Assembly: GCF_013248975.1 (NCBI RefSeq)
Contig: NZ_JABRWH010000001.1
Coordinates: forward strand, 62,001-126,000
Direction: 5' to 3'
Origin: Neobacillus endophyticus
GTDB taxonomy: Bacteria > Bacillota > Bacilli > Bacillales > Cytobacillaceae
DNA: 64,000 nucleotides
Position 1 is the first letter of the stretch. The number at the start of each line of letters is the position of its first letter. The position numbers were made by a program, and so were the translations under genes. A model generated the notes under the pieces. That model was given only the letters and a program-made list of their open reading frames with translations. It did not search any database and had not been told where the DNA came from. This document shows positions 31,332-40,895 of the stretch, piece by piece.

Positions 31332-31640
31332 TTACGCGTTGATTTTTTCGATGACTACTTTAGTATAAGGTTGACGATGACCTTGTTTCTTACGGTTGTT
31401 TTTCTTAGCTTTGTACTTGAAAACAATGATTTTCTTCGCACGGCCTTGTTTTTCAACTTTAGCTGTAACAGTAGCGCCTGCAACAACAGGACTGCCAACT
31501 TTTACAGTTTCACCGCCAACGAAAAGAACTTTGTCAAAAGTAACAGTTTCGCCTGCTTCTGCATTTAATTTCTCAATGTAGATTGCTTGGCCTTCTTCAA
31601 CTTTCAATTGTTTACCGCCAGTTTCGATAATTGCGTACAT
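31332..31640 (-). CDS. rplU: 50S ribosomal protein L21
   Basis: A 102-residue large-subunit protein starting [17 protein letters not shown] from ATG 31640, with AAGGAGGTG upstream. The C-terminal [20 protein letters not shown] is typical. It is the first gene of rplU-prp-rpmA and is preceded by an L21 leader RNA. Confidence 0.98.
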   Translation of the reverse strand: MYAIIETGGKQLKVEEGQAIYIEKLNAEAGETVTFDKVLFVGGETVKVGSPVVAGATVTAKVEKQGRAKKIIVFKYKAKKNNRKKQGHRQPYTKVVIEKINA

Positions 31641-31654
31641 GAACTGCACCTCCT

Positions 31655-31750
31655 TATAAACTCAGACTCGCCATCAACAGGTGATTTGCAATAAGCAAAA
31701 ACTTAAAACCTGTTCAGTGCGGTTGTAGCACGGGTGCTACAAACATAACA
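31655..31750 (-). ncRNA. Ribosomal protein L21 leader
   Basis: The 5' untranslated region of rplU folds into two stems: AACAGGT (31676-31682) with ACCTGTT (31708-31714), and GTAGCAC with GTGCTAC (31725-31740). Position and hairpins match the L21 leader family known upstream of rplU in bacilli. Such leaders are thought to mediate autoregulation. Confidence 0.7.
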
Positions 31751-31755
31751 GTAAA

Positions 31756-31785
31756 ATACTATCATACTCTCATCGATAGTGTCAA
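31756..31785 (-). promoter_or_regulatory. Probable sigma-A promoter of the rplU operon
   Basis: Minus strand: perfect -35 TTGACA (31785-31780), 18-bp spacer, weak -10 TAGTAT (31761-31756). The -35 overlaps the stop codon of the upstream RNase gene. Confidence 0.5.
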
Positions 31786-33245
31786 TAATATTTCGTGATC
31801 TTTTCACCAATCTCTTGTCTGCTTCCTAGCTGTTTTACAATGTAATAAGGATTAGCAGAAGACTGTATCGAAAAATAAATAGTCAAATGAAGCAGCTCTT
31901 CTAAACTGGAACGGAATCTTTCATCTGGTCCTAATAATTCTGCTTTAACTTCTAATGTCGTCTCAATGAGGACTGCTTCAAAATCAGAGTTCCTGTGCTC
32001 CAGCAATTCCCTTTCCAAACGGAAGGCGATCGTTTCTGCACTTAAAATTCGCCCAGTACCATCACATATCGGACATTTCTTTTGCAATGTCCCGGAAATT
32101 GCCTCTTTCGTCCGCTTCCGTGTCAGCTGTAAGATTCCTAACTCTGTAAAACCAATGACTTTTGTCCGTTTTGCATCCTTGGCCAGCTCCGATTCAATTA
32201 ACTGCAAAATCATTTGCCTGTCTGGTACCCGGACCATATCAATGAAGTCGATTAATATTATACCGCCAATATCACGTAAACGGAGCTGACGGAGGATTTC
32301 CATTGCTGCCAATTGGTTGGTTTTTAGGACTGTATCCTGATAGTCCGTCTTACCCGAAAATTTCCCTGTATTCACATCAATGACCGTCAATGCCTCTGTT
32401 TCGTCAAAAACGAGATAGGAACCGTTATCAAGCCAAACGATCCGTTTCAACGCTTTTTCAATTTCTTGCTCAACACGAAAAACAGAGAAAATATTTTCTT
32501 TCCCACTATAAAAAGCATAATGAAGATGCGGGCTTTTTTGCTCAAGTATTTTTTTTATTTCCAGGTCATCTGTCACAACTTCTCCTGAAGTCATTTTTGC
32601 TATTTGTTCTTGGATCCTTTCAAAAAATGTATCTTTTTGAAAAATAATACCTGTTTTTTTGAGCACGGATGTTCTTTTTAGCAATTCCTGATATTGCTGC
32701 CTTAAATCATCCAGTTCTGATTGCAGCTCCGTTTCTTCCGCTGTAATGCTGGAGGTTCGAAAAATTAGCCCCTCTTCTGTTGCTTTGATGCGGGTGCCAA
32801 GCTTCCGAAGCTGGGTTTTTATGTGCTCATCAGCAATTTTCTTTGAAACGGCAACATAGCGGCCATTTGGCATGTATATCAGATGGTTTCCTTCTAATTC
32901 TACAATTCCCGTCACTTTCGGGCCTTTAGTACCTACAGCATCCTTGTCAACTTGAACAAGTAGTTTTTCCCCTTGGTGAACAAAAGAAGTGATGCTTTTG
33001 TTCTTTTCAGCAGATAAAACATATGAAGGGATCGTATCGCGGTGCAAATAGGCATTTTTTGACTCCCCTATATCTATAAAAGCTGCATTCATTCCCGGCA
33101 GTACCTTTGTTACAGTTCCATAATAGATATTGCCGACCAGAGATTGCTGCTCCGGCCGGTCAAAACCAAGCTTTTCGACCCGTTGATCATGTATAAAAAC
33201 ATATCGTTTTTCACGACCCATATAGTTAATGATTAACTTATCCAA
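31782..33245 (-). CDS. rng: Ribonuclease E/G family protein
   Basis: An endoribonuclease of the RNase E/G family (487 residues). It opens MDKLIINYMGREKRYVFIHD. An S1 domain follows (LVGNIYYGTVTKVLPGMNAA). The catalytic DNase I-like region has ALTVIDVNTGKFSG and GGIILIDFIDM, which hold the metal-binding Asp residues. A CPICDGTG zinc-link motif lies near residue 395. B. subtilis itself lacks this family and relies on RNase Y and J, but many other bacilli have it next to rplU. It may act in mRNA decay or rRNA maturation. Confidence 0.93.
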   Translation of the reverse strand: MDKLIINYMGREKRYVFIHDQRVEKLGFDRPEQQSLVGNIYYGTVTKVLPGMNAAFIDIGESKNAYLHRDTIPSYVLSAEKNKSITSFVHQGEKLLVQVDKDAVGTKGPKVTGIVELEGNHLIYMPNGRYVAVSKKIADEHIKTQLRKLGTRIKATEEGLIFRTSSITAEETELQSELDDLRQQYQELLKRTSVLKKTGIIFQKDTFFERIQEQIAKMTSGEVVTDDLEIKKILEQKSPHLHYAFYSGKENIFSVFRVEQEIEKALKRIVWLDNGSYLVFDETEALTVIDVNTGKFSGKTDYQDTVLKTNQLAAMEILRQLRLRDIGGIILIDFIDMVRVPDRQMILQLIESELAKDAKRTKVIGFTELGILQLTRKRTKEAISGTLQKKCPICDGTGRILSAETIAFRLERELLEHRNSDFEAVLIETTLEVKAELLGPDERFRSSLEELLHLTIYFSIQSSANPYYIVKQLGSRQEIGEKITKYY

Positions 33246-33290
33246 ACCGGCAATTCCTCACTTTTCCTATAATAGTCCTATTATACCTTT

Positions 33291-34157
33291 TTAATAAGAA
33301 AAGAGAAGGTCGCCAAGTTTATCCGTTAACCGTTTTTCTTTAAAATAAGCATGCAGCAGCTCATTTTCGTCCAATGTGCCTTTTTCCCCGCCTTCTGCAT
33401 TTACGATAATCGGGTGCTTGCAACCGCGCTGAAATTTCTCTAAAACGTGAATCACCAATTCCTGTTCATTTGCTTGAATAGGCTTCAAAACACTTAAACT
33501 AGCTCTTTTCCCATAATATCTCTCCAATAAAAAACGCATGAAAATAAATCTTCGCTGCTTCCATTCGTGGTAAAGCGAGAATACTAAAAATGCGATGACA
33601 ATCCAGACATTTATATGTGTCGGAGCAGTCAACAAGATGGCCAGTGAAAAGATGAATAAACTAAAGAAGGAAAGTACGAGCGTGAACCGATGGGCACTGG
33701 AAAATGAATTTTTTAACGAGAACAGTAAAAATACCAGTTTTCCACCATCCAGCGGCCAAATCGGGAACAAATTAAATAGTAATATCATCAGGTTGTAATA
33801 AATAATTAACTGAAAGACATCCTCTGATATCAATTGAAAGAAAAAACAGGCAAACGCCGCCGCCATCATCCAAAGATGCTGAAGCGGTCCCATAAGCACC
33901 ACAATCGCTTCCTCCTTTAACGGACGATTCCCATGTTCATCCATTTCTGCCACTCCGCCAAAAGGAAGGAGCGTGATTTTTTTGATTCTCCATGAAAAAA
34001 AAGAAGCTGCCGCTGCATGCCCCATTTCATGGATAAAAATGATTGCCAATAATAAGCAGACTTCTAGAAAATGAGCTGTCACAATGGAGAGGCCAATGAC
34101 AATCCAAAGTAACGGATGAATTGAGACTAATCGAAATAGCTGGACCCATTTATTCAA
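33291..34157 (-). CDS. spoIVFB: Stage IV sporulation protein FB, intramembrane metalloprotease
   Basis: A site-2 protease that releases sigma-K in the mother cell by cleaving pro-sigma-K. It has 288 residues with about six helices. The zinc motif is HEMGH at 43-47, and the third ligand is D137 in FPIWPLDGGK; both positions equal those in B. subtilis. A C-terminal CBS-like region follows. Its start overlaps spoIVFA by 8 nt. Confidence 0.96.
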   Translation of the reverse strand: MNKWVQLFRLVSIHPLLWIVIGLSIVTAHFLEVCLLLAIIFIHEMGHAAAASFFSWRIKKITLLPFGGVAEMDEHGNRPLKEEAIVVLMGPLQHLWMMAAAFACFFFQLISEDVFQLIIYYNLMILLFNLFPIWPLDGGKLVFLLFSLKNSFSSAHRFTLVLSFFSLFIFSLAILLTAPTHINVWIVIAFLVFSLYHEWKQRRFIFMRFLLERYYGKRASLSVLKPIQANEQELVIHVLEKFQRGCKHPIIVNAEGGEKGTLDENELLHAYFKEKRLTDKLGDLLFSY

Positions 34158-34935
34158 AACGAATCACCTTGCTTGGATCGACAAAACTATCACCTTTTTT
34201 AATGGCAAAATAATATTTCCCTTTTGTTTGGTCCTCAGCTTTTGCCGTTGAAACTGTCCCTACAACCGTTCTTTTTTTGATATAGTCATATAAATTAACT
34301 TTTATTTCAGCCAAATTTCCGTACCAGGTTTCTGATTTGTCGGGATGTTGGACAATAACTGTTTTTCCCAATCCTTCCTTTACACCTGCAAACCGAACAA
34401 AGCCGTCATTTATAGCTTGGACTGCTGCTCCCTTTTGTGTCTCAATCATAATGCCCTGTCCGTTCTTTTGAAAATTTTCCAGGATTTTGCCCATCGCCGG
34501 AACAGCATATTCACTTTGAACTGTTTGCGTTTTATTTGTCTGATCCTGCTGCGAAAATGGCAGCAATGCCAAAGGCTTTCCGAATTTCTCTTCATACCAT
34601 TGGGAAACAACAGCGAATTTAAAGTCGTCATCCATTGATTTTGTAACAAAGTCTCTCGCAGGAGCGAAACTGGCAGATTGATTCCTAAATAAAATGGCAA
34701 CCGCTAAAAACAGTAGTATCGAAACCAAAATTTTGAAGAAGAAGATTTCCTTTTTAAATAAGGGATGTCCCTGGTCTTTCCCATCAGGATCAAATGAAGA
34801 AATGGGAGGAAATACGTGATGCTCATCATCTCCTGGCCAGATGATTCCCCGTTCATTACTAGGTGCTCCTGATTCTTTTTCTTTTTTCCTTTTGGCGATT
34901 CTTCGCCGTATTTCATCCGGTGTCGACCGCGCCAT
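34150..34935 (-). CDS. spoIVFA: Stage IV sporulation protein FA (inhibitor of SpoIVFB)
   Basis: A 261-residue membrane protein that holds SpoIVFB in an inactive complex until SpoIVB cleaves it. The N-terminus (MARSTPDEIRRRIAKRKKEK) is basic, one membrane helix (FKILVSILLFLAVAILF) follows at about residues 67-84, and the outer part is a LytM/M23-like domain (GFVRFAGVKEGLGKTVIVQH). Coupled to spoIVFB by overlap. Confidence 0.94.
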   Translation of the reverse strand: MARSTPDEIRRRIAKRKKEKESGAPSNERGIIWPGDDEHHVFPPISSFDPDGKDQGHPLFKKEIFFFKILVSILLFLAVAILFRNQSASFAPARDFVTKSMDDDFKFAVVSQWYEEKFGKPLALLPFSQQDQTNKTQTVQSEYAVPAMGKILENFQKNGQGIMIETQKGAAVQAINDGFVRFAGVKEGLGKTVIVQHPDKSETWYGNLAEIKVNLYDYIKKRTVVGTVSTAKAEDQTKGKYYFAIKKGDSFVDPSKVIRFE

Positions 34936-35004
34936 ACTAATCCACCCTTTTTCCGCAATTTGTACAAGTCTATGTACGGCAAGTACAAAGTATGACAGGG
35001 ATTA

Positions 35005-35042
35005 AAAAAGCCCGTCCACATTATTTGTGAACAGGCTTTACC
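35005..35042 (-). terminator. Terminator downstream of minD
   Basis: An imperfect stem, AAAGCC...CAC with GTG...GGCTTT, around an A+T-rich loop. On the minus strand a run of six T follows. It ends the mre-min operon. Confidence 0.75.
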
Positions 35043-35072
35043 ATTTTTCTTTATTTAGATTCGAAACTAGGA

Positions 35073-35876
35073 TTAACGAACACCAAAGAATTTTTTAAAT
35101 TTGCTAAACATGCTTTTATTTGGTTCTTCCAGCGGCTGAAGCGGAATCGATTCTCCGAGAATTCTTCTTGCGACATTCCGATATGCGATGGAAGCTTTAC
35201 TGTTAGGATTCAGAGCAATTGGTTCGCCATGGTTAGATGCTTTAATAACCTCTTCATCATCCGCAACGATGCCAACCAACTCGATGGATAAGTGTTGTGT
35301 AATTTCATCAAGATCCAGCATATCACCACTTTTCATCATATGATTGCGAATACGGTTAACAATCAATTTCGGTGCATCCATATGCTGCTCTTTTTCTAAA
35401 AGACCAATAATTCGATCAGCATCACGTACGGCAGATACCTCTGGAGTTGTAACCACAATGGCTTTATCCGCACCAGCGATCGCATTTTTATAGCCTTGTT
35501 CAATACCTGCAGGGCAGTCAATGATAATATAATCATAATCCTGCTTTAACTCATCGATTAATTCTTTCATCTGTTCAGGGGTAACAGCAGATTTATCAAC
35601 AGTTTGAGCTGCAGGCAGCAAATATAATAATCCATCAAAACGCTTGTCCTTAACAAGAGCTTGGTGAATTTTGCATCGTTTTTCTACAACATCTACCAGA
35701 TCATAAATAATTCTGTTTTCAAGTCCCATCACGACATCCAAGTTTCGAAGGCCGATATCTGTATCTACCAGGCACACTTTTTTACCTTGAAGGGCAAGAG
35801 ATGTCCCAATATTAGCAGAAGTGGTGGTTTTGCCTACTCCGCCCTTACCGGATGTAATTACGATTGCTTCTCCCAC
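35073..35876 (-). CDS. minD: Septum site-determining ATPase MinD
   Basis: A ParA/MinD-family membrane ATPase that brings MinC to poles. It has 267 residues. Deviant Walker A is GKGGVGKT (10-17); CLVDTDIGLRNLDVVMGLEN and YIIIDCPAGIEQG are typical. The C-terminal MFSKFKKFFGV is the amphipathic membrane-targeting helix. It starts one base after minC ends. Confidence 0.97.
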   Translation of the reverse strand: MGEAIVITSGKGGVGKTTTSANIGTSLALQGKKVCLVDTDIGLRNLDVVMGLENRIIYDLVDVVEKRCKIHQALVKDKRFDGLLYLLPAAQTVDKSAVTPEQMKELIDELKQDYDYIIIDCPAGIEQGYKNAIAGADKAIVVTTPEVSAVRDADRIIGLLEKEQHMDAPKLIVNRIRNHMMKSGDMLDLDEITQHLSIELVGIVADDEEVIKASNHGEPIALNPNSKASIAYRNVARRILGESIPLQPLEEPNKSMFSKFKKFFGVR

Positions 35877-35877
35877 T

Positions 35878-36558
35878 TTATTGTCCCCCTTCTAATCTCG
35901 TTAAATTAGGCCTTAAATGAATTAAAGCTTGTAATCTATCAATGATAATTTGATGATCTTCATTTATGTAAGCACATTCCATTTCACGATGCTCATTACT
36001 TGGACTATGATCAGGAGCCCGGTTAATGCAGCCGCTAATCCGAATTTGGGATGGCTTCATGCTTGATGCGGCAATAACTGCTTCTTCATTTCCAAAACAG
36101 CCGGCATGGGCGATTCCCTTTAAAGTGCCCATGATAAAAATATTGCCGCCAGCGATCACCTCTCCACCTGGGTTAACGTCGCCAATTAACAATAAATCCC
36201 CTGCAACTTTCAGAACCTGTCCCGACCGAATAATTCTTGAAACGGTTACGACTTCAGCCTCTGCCTTTAATTGAAAAGCTTCCTCTTTAGTAATGACATT
36301 TGATTCAATATCATCTACAACTAGATTCTTTTTTTGACGGATTAATGCTTTTAGCTCTTCCCGTTGTTCTTCTGTTAAATATCTATTTCCTACCTCAACT
36401 TTTACACCGATAACGTGGCGATCTTCTTGTGTCCTTAAGGTGGCTGAAAGCTTTTGGTCGAGTTCCCGTTTTAATTCTTCATAGGAACAGACATCATCAA
36501 GATAAAGGACCAGTCCATCCTTCGTCCCCTTTATAGTAACATTTTGCCGATTTTTCAT
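35878..36558 (-). CDS. minC: Septum formation inhibitor MinC
   Basis: Blocks FtsZ ring formation at poles together with MinD. It has 226 residues. The C-terminal beta-helix domain reads [19 protein letters not shown] and [12 protein letters not shown]. The ATG at 36558 follows GAGGTG. The 36559-36793 stretch upstream holds no gene I trust and probably only regulatory or linker sequence between mreD and minC. Confidence 0.96.
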   Translation of the reverse strand: MKNRQNVTIKGTKDGLVLYLDDVCSYEELKRELDQKLSATLRTQEDRHVIGVKVEVGNRYLTEEQREELKALIRQKKNLVVDDIESNVITKEEAFQLKAEAEVVTVSRIIRSGQVLKVAGDLLLIGDVNPGGEVIAGGNIFIMGTLKGIAHAGCFGNEEAVIAASSMKPSQIRISGCINRAPDHSPSNEHREMECAYINEDHQIIIDRLQALIHLRPNLTRLEGGQ

Positions 36559-36793
36559 GGAGAAATTTTCACCTCATAATTTAAGAAAACAATATTGGAA
36601 TAAGCCGCTATTCTTATAAAGGATGAACTTATTCCAATTGAATACACACCATCGTAATAAATTTCGACATGATGTATCTGTTCTCCTCTTTTTTTATGAA
36701 AACAGCCTTGCCTAATCCATTGGGATTTCACATCAACGTCAGAAATTGTATGCTTTGTGGGCAATTCGTCATTCTTATTTACCAGCTAAAGAA

Positions 36794-37312
36794 TCATTCT
36801 CCATTCAGCACGGCAGCGTATTTTTCAAAATATCTTTTTAACGGATATCCTACAATCAATATAAAGGCTGCATTTAATAAAATCGTAGGATAGAATCGTA
36901 AGTGAAGAAAACTTGTAAAATCAATGTTAGCCACATGAATTAAATGCTCCATCTCATATGCCCCGATCTCTAACAAGGCAACCGCTGAAATGGTGACAAG
37001 AAAGATAATCAGCAAATTGGTGTGTAAAATATTCATGATTTTCGATACAAGATAACAGATAAAAGGGAAAAGAAATAGATAGATGCCTAGAATTTCGACA
37101 TATACCATATCAAATAATAATCCAAATATCGCGGCATACAATAACCCCTGTTTCTTTCCAACAAAAATGGTCAATAAAACCATTGCAATGAAGAGGAAAT
37201 GAGGGGACAACATCCAATTATGTCCGAAAACTTGATCAGGCAAGTACTGAACAAAAAGGCTCTCTAATAGAAAAAGAAAGACAAACAAAAGAGGAAGAAG
37301 GAATTTTTTCAC
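36794..37312 (-). CDS. mreD: Rod shape-determining protein MreD
   Basis: A 172-residue integral membrane protein of the elongasome with about five helices (e.g. FIAMVLLTIFVGKKQGLLYA and GLLFDMVYVEILGIYLF). It overlaps mreC by 4 nt and is the third gene of mreBCD. Confidence 0.93.
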   Translation of the reverse strand: MKKFLLPLLFVFLFLLESLFVQYLPDQVFGHNWMLSPHFLFIAMVLLTIFVGKKQGLLYAAIFGLLFDMVYVEILGIYLFLFPFICYLVSKIMNILHTNLLIIFLVTISAVALLEIGAYEMEHLIHVANIDFTSFLHLRFYPTILLNAAFILIVGYPLKRYFEKYAAVLNGE

Positions 37313-38190
37313 AAGTCCTCCTCCTTCCCGCTTGTCATTTCTGAAACCTCCGGCTGAGTCATTAAACGTTTAATCACGATGACATTTTGAATATCATAAA
37401 AGTCAGCGCCAGGTTTTACTAATGCCGTTTGATTCAGCCCATATTGATCCGGCTTCACATCCACAACCTTCCCGATGACCAATCCTTGCGGAAAGATTCC
37501 GCCCAAGCCGGAAGTAATCACCGTTTGACCTTTTTCAATCGTAGTCCCCGCTGGTATTGATTTTACCAGCAACAGTTTTTGTTTATCATCAAATCCTTGC
37601 ACAAAACCATAGATAGGCGTCTTTCCTTGGATGAGCGCCGAAATACGGTTCTTCGGATCCATTGCACTCAATAACTCTACTGTCGAACTAAACTGATTGA
37701 CATTCTTCACTTTCCCAATCAAACCGCTTGCGGTCACAACCGCCATATTTTTTTTAATCCCGTTTAAATTTCCCTTGTCAATAATGATCATTTCATTCCA
37801 ACGATCAGGATTCCTACCAATAACAGTCGCCGGCAGCGGATCATAATCACTCAAGGTCTGTTTTTCACCAAGTGTTTTTCGCAAGTCCTCATTATCTTTC
37901 TTCAAACTTTGCGCTTCTGCTTCGATACTGGCAAGTTTATCGATTTTTGATTTCAATGTCTTATTCTCTTGATAGGTATTTTCTAGGTCCTGAAGACTTG
38001 CAATTAAGCCTGCAAAATAATGAGTAGGTTTCGCCACCAAGGATTGCACCCAGCCGGTTGTGTCTTTAACAAACTGCTCCGGCCATGATAGCTTGCTCCT
38101 CTCCCTTAAAGAAAATCCGATCAATGCCACGAGAACAATCATGCTGACAAGCAAAATAATCAGACGTTTATTCAAGAAGAACTGTGGCAT
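37309..38190 (-). CDS. mreC: Rod shape-determining protein MreC
   Basis: A 293-residue elongasome scaffold. A membrane anchor (LIILLVSMIVLVALIGFSL) is followed by a coiled coil (about 68-110, LENTYQENKTLKSKIDKLAS), then a beta-rich periplasm-side domain with VIGRNPDRWNEMIIIDKG and GLIGKVKNV. It lies between mreB and mreD. Confidence 0.96.
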   Translation of the reverse strand: MPQFFLNKRLIILLVSMIVLVALIGFSLRERSKLSWPEQFVKDTTGWVQSLVAKPTHYFAGLIASLQDLENTYQENKTLKSKIDKLASIEAEAQSLKKDNEDLRKTLGEKQTLSDYDPLPATVIGRNPDRWNEMIIIDKGNLNGIKKNMAVVTASGLIGKVKNVNQFSSTVELLSAMDPKNRISALIQGKTPIYGFVQGFDDKQKLLLVKSIPAGTTIEKGQTVITSGLGGIFPQGLVIGKVVDVKPDQYGLNQTALVKPGADFYDIQNVIVIKRLMTQPEVSEMTSGKEEDL

Positions 38191-38202
38191 GATGTAACAC
38201 CT

Positions 38203-39219
38203 CTATTTTTCTCTGGCTTTGTTTTTAAATAAGTGAATATGGTCAAGTGCCCTGCCTGTACCAATCGCTACACAATCAAGCGGATTTTCAGCAATCAGGA
38301 CTGGCATCTTCGTTTCTTCACTGATGACTCTGTCCAAATTACGAAGAAGTGCTCCCCCGCCTGTAAGTACAATGCCACGGTCCATAATATCGGCAGCAAG
38401 CTCCGGCGGTGTTTTCTCCAGCGTATTCTTCACCGCTTCAACTATAGCATAAACCGTGTCATTTAGGGCACTAGCAATTTCTTTGGCAGTAATTTCTATT
38501 GTTTTTGGCAAACCGGTCAATAAATCACGGCCACGAATTTCCATATTATCAATACCATCTGGTGACCCTGCAGAACCAATTTCCATTTTGATGGTTTCTG
38601 CTGTCCGGTCCCCTATCATTAAATTGTAATTTTTCCTTATATAAGAAATAATGGAATCATCCATTTCATCACCCGCAATACGAATCGATTGACTGGTAAC
38701 AATACCTCCCAAGGAGATAATGGCAACCTCAGTTGTTCCACCTCCGATATCGACTACCATGCTTCCGGTAGGCTCCCAAACAGGAAGATTGGCACCGATT
38801 GCTGCTGCAAACGGTTCTTCAATTGTGTAGGCATCTTTAGCCCCCGCCTGTCTTGTTGCATCAATTACCGCTCTCTCTTCGACTGCAGTAATTCCAGATG
38901 GCACACAAACCATTACATGGGCTTTTGAAAACATGCCCTTATTTTTTTGAGCTTGGCGTATGTAATGTTTCATCATGGCGGCAGTTGTTTCAAAGTCTGC
39001 TATGACCCCATCCTTCATCGGTCTTAAGGCAACAACGTTACCCGGAGTCCGTCCAATCATATTTTTCGCGTCATTGCCGACGGCTACAATTTGTTTTGTA
39101 TCTGTTTGAAACGAAACCACCGATGGCTCTCGCAGTACAATCCCTTTTCCTTTTACATAAACAAGCGTATTAGCAGTCCCTAAGTCTATTCCCAGGTCTT
39201 TTGTTCCAAATCCAAACAT
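38203..39219 (-). CDS. mreB: Rod shape-determining actin-like protein MreB
   Basis: An actin homologue that forms membrane filaments guiding lateral wall synthesis. From ATG 39219 ([20 protein letters not shown]) it has 338 residues, with AAAGGGAG upstream. The nucleotide-binding motifs [28 protein letters not shown] and [15 protein letters not shown] are intact. It is the first gene of an mreBCD-minCD unit; a TATAAT at 39351-39346 on the minus strand is a possible -10. Confidence 0.97.
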   Translation of the reverse strand: MFGFGTKDLGIDLGTANTLVYVKGKGIVLREPSVVSFQTDTKQIVAVGNDAKNMIGRTPGNVVALRPMKDGVIADFETTAAMMKHYIRQAQKNKGMFSKAHVMVCVPSGITAVEERAVIDATRQAGAKDAYTIEEPFAAAIGANLPVWEPTGSMVVDIGGGTTEVAIISLGGIVTSQSIRIAGDEMDDSIISYIRKNYNLMIGDRTAETIKMEIGSAGSPDGIDNMEIRGRDLLTGLPKTIEITAKEIASALNDTVYAIVEAVKNTLEKTPPELAADIMDRGIVLTGGGALLRNLDRVISEETKMPVLIAENPLDCVAIGTGRALDHIHLFKNKAREK

Positions 39220-39377
39220 AATCGTGTATCTCCCTTTCTGATCGAAATGCAAATTTCAATAGGCAGGTAATGGTTATTTCTATATCTGTCTATTTTAACT
39301 ATTTAATCATTCTGCTTGAAGCAGTCCTAAAAAATCATAACCAATATTATAGCCTATCGTCAAATAAAATCATAGTA

Positions 39378-40067
39378 TTATAAATGTCCTTTTTCCTTGA
39401 GACTGACAAACTTATTTTCACCGATAATTAAATGATCGAGCAGATCAATTCCAATAATTTTCCCGCACTCCGCCAGCCTTTTAGTCACCTCAATATCCTC
39501 GCGGCTTGGCGCGGGGTCGCCAGAGGGATGATTATGCACGGCAATGATGGAGGCAGCGGATCGTTTTAATGCTTCACGGTAAACCTCTCTTGGGTGGACA
39601 ATGGAAGCGTTTAAACTACCAATAAATACCGTTTGTTTATGAATAACCTGGTTTTTTGTATTTAAGTACAAACAGACAAAATGCTCTTGTGACAAAAAAC
39701 GCATATCGTTCATTACATATTTGGCTCCATCCTCCGGGGAGCGTATGACATATCGTTCATCGAAGGAAAGATTGGCCATTCTCCGCCCAATTTCAACTGC
39801 AGCAAGTATTTGGATTGCCTTTGCCAATCCAATCCCTTTTATCTCAGTTATTTCTTCTAATGTGGCAGATTTCAACAGTCTTAAGCCCTCAAAATGGTTT
39901 AAAAGTCGATTAGATAACTGTAAAACTGATTCATCCTTTGTTCCCGTCCGAAGTAAAATGGCAATTAATTCATGATTAGACAAACTTTGTGGACCATGCT
40001 GTATAAACCGTTCCCTTGGGCGTTCGTCTTGAGGAAAATCCCGAATCATTAATTTATTTGCAAACAT
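39378..40067 (-). CDS. radC: RadC-family JAB/MPN domain protein
   Basis: A 229-residue protein. An N-terminal helix-hairpin-helix region (LEEITEIKGIGLAKAIQILA) is followed by the MPN/JAMM zinc motif IIAVHNHPSGDPAPSREDIE. The historical name implies DNA repair, but the true role is not established. It sits between maf and mreB, as in B. subtilis. ATG 40067 follows AGGGAGGAA. Confidence 0.94.
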   Translation of the reverse strand: MFANKLMIRDFPQDERPRERFIQHGPQSLSNHELIAILLRTGTKDESVLQLSNRLLNHFEGLRLLKSATLEEITEIKGIGLAKAIQILAAVEIGRRMANLSFDERYVIRSPEDGAKYVMNDMRFLSQEHFVCLYLNTKNQVIHKQTVFIGSLNASIVHPREVYREALKRSAASIIAVHNHPSGDPAPSREDIEVTKRLAECGKIIGIDLLDHLIIGENKFVSLKEKGHL

Positions 40068-40096
40068 TTTTATTCCTCCCTAGAGTTTATAGGGAG

Positions 40097-40678
40097 TTAA
40101 GGAATGTAATTTGGCTGCTCAAAGCCTAACCGTTGCAATTCCCGAATAGTCCGTGAAACAGGAAGGCCTACAACCGTAAAATAGTCTCCATTTATTTTTT
40201 TAACAAGCATACTTCCAAGCTGTTGAATGCCATATGCCCCTGCTTTATCAAACGGTTCCCCGCTTTTCACATATGACCGTATCTCATGTTCCGTTAACTC
40301 CCAAAACGTTACTTCTGTTCTTTCAAAAAATCTTGTACAACCTGATGGAGATACAATACACACACCTGTAAATACCTCGTGCTGACTACCTGAAAGAGAT
40401 TGTAGCATCCGTACTGCTTCGGCCTCATCAGCTGGCTTTCCCAAAATTTGATTATTCGCAACAACAATTGTGTCAGCGCCAATTACAAAGGCAGCACTGT
40501 TTTGCTTAAAAACTGCACGGGCCTTACGTTCGGCTAATTCCATTACAACTTCTTCCGGTGGAAGCCCCGGATCAAAGCTTTCATCAACATCACTGCTTGA
40601 AATCGCGAATGATAAGCGGAGAGTTTCTAGAAGTTCTTTTCGCCGTGGAGAAGAAGAGGCTAATATGAGGTTTTGCAT
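40097..40678 (-). CDS. maf: Maf nucleotide pyrophosphatase
   Basis: A 193-residue house-cleaning dTTP/UTP pyrophosphatase linked to septum inhibition. It begins MQNLILASSSPRRKELLETL and has VIGADTIVV and the C-terminal FDKAGAYGIQQLGSMLV with VVGLPVSRT. The start follows AGGTGATG. It is upstream of radC. Confidence 0.95.
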   Translation of the reverse strand: MQNLILASSSPRRKELLETLRLSFAISSSDVDESFDPGLPPEEVVMELAERKARAVFKQNSAAFVIGADTIVVANNQILGKPADEAEAVRMLQSLSGSQHEVFTGVCIVSPSGCTRFFERTEVTFWELTEHEIRSYVKSGEPFDKAGAYGIQQLGSMLVKKINGDYFTVVGLPVSRTIRELQRLGFEQPNYIP

Positions 40679-40825
40679 GTCATCACCTTACCTTTTTTGC
40701 TCCAAAGGGAGATACAATATAATCGTATCAGAATTTACACGAGCAAACAATTTCTATATGATTAAATTTTGATGATTTATGTCAAATTATGCAAGTTTTT
40801 TCTATATTCATTTTTTCATACATAA

Positions 40826-40852
40826 AAAAGCCTGCCTATCCAAACAGGCTTT
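40826..40852 (-). terminator. Terminator downstream of spoIIB
   Basis: An 8-bp stem AAAGCCTG/CAGGCTTT with a 10-base loop, followed by a T run on the minus strand. Confidence 0.8.
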
Positions 40853-40895
40853 ATTTCCCGGAAAATTGTCTATGACAAGGTTTATGCTTCTAAAA

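Noticed and set aside
36555..36764. 69-codon minus-strand frame between minC and mreD
   Set aside because: Starts at a TTG without ribosome binding site, has no recognisable motif, and no gene is known at this place in bacilli.
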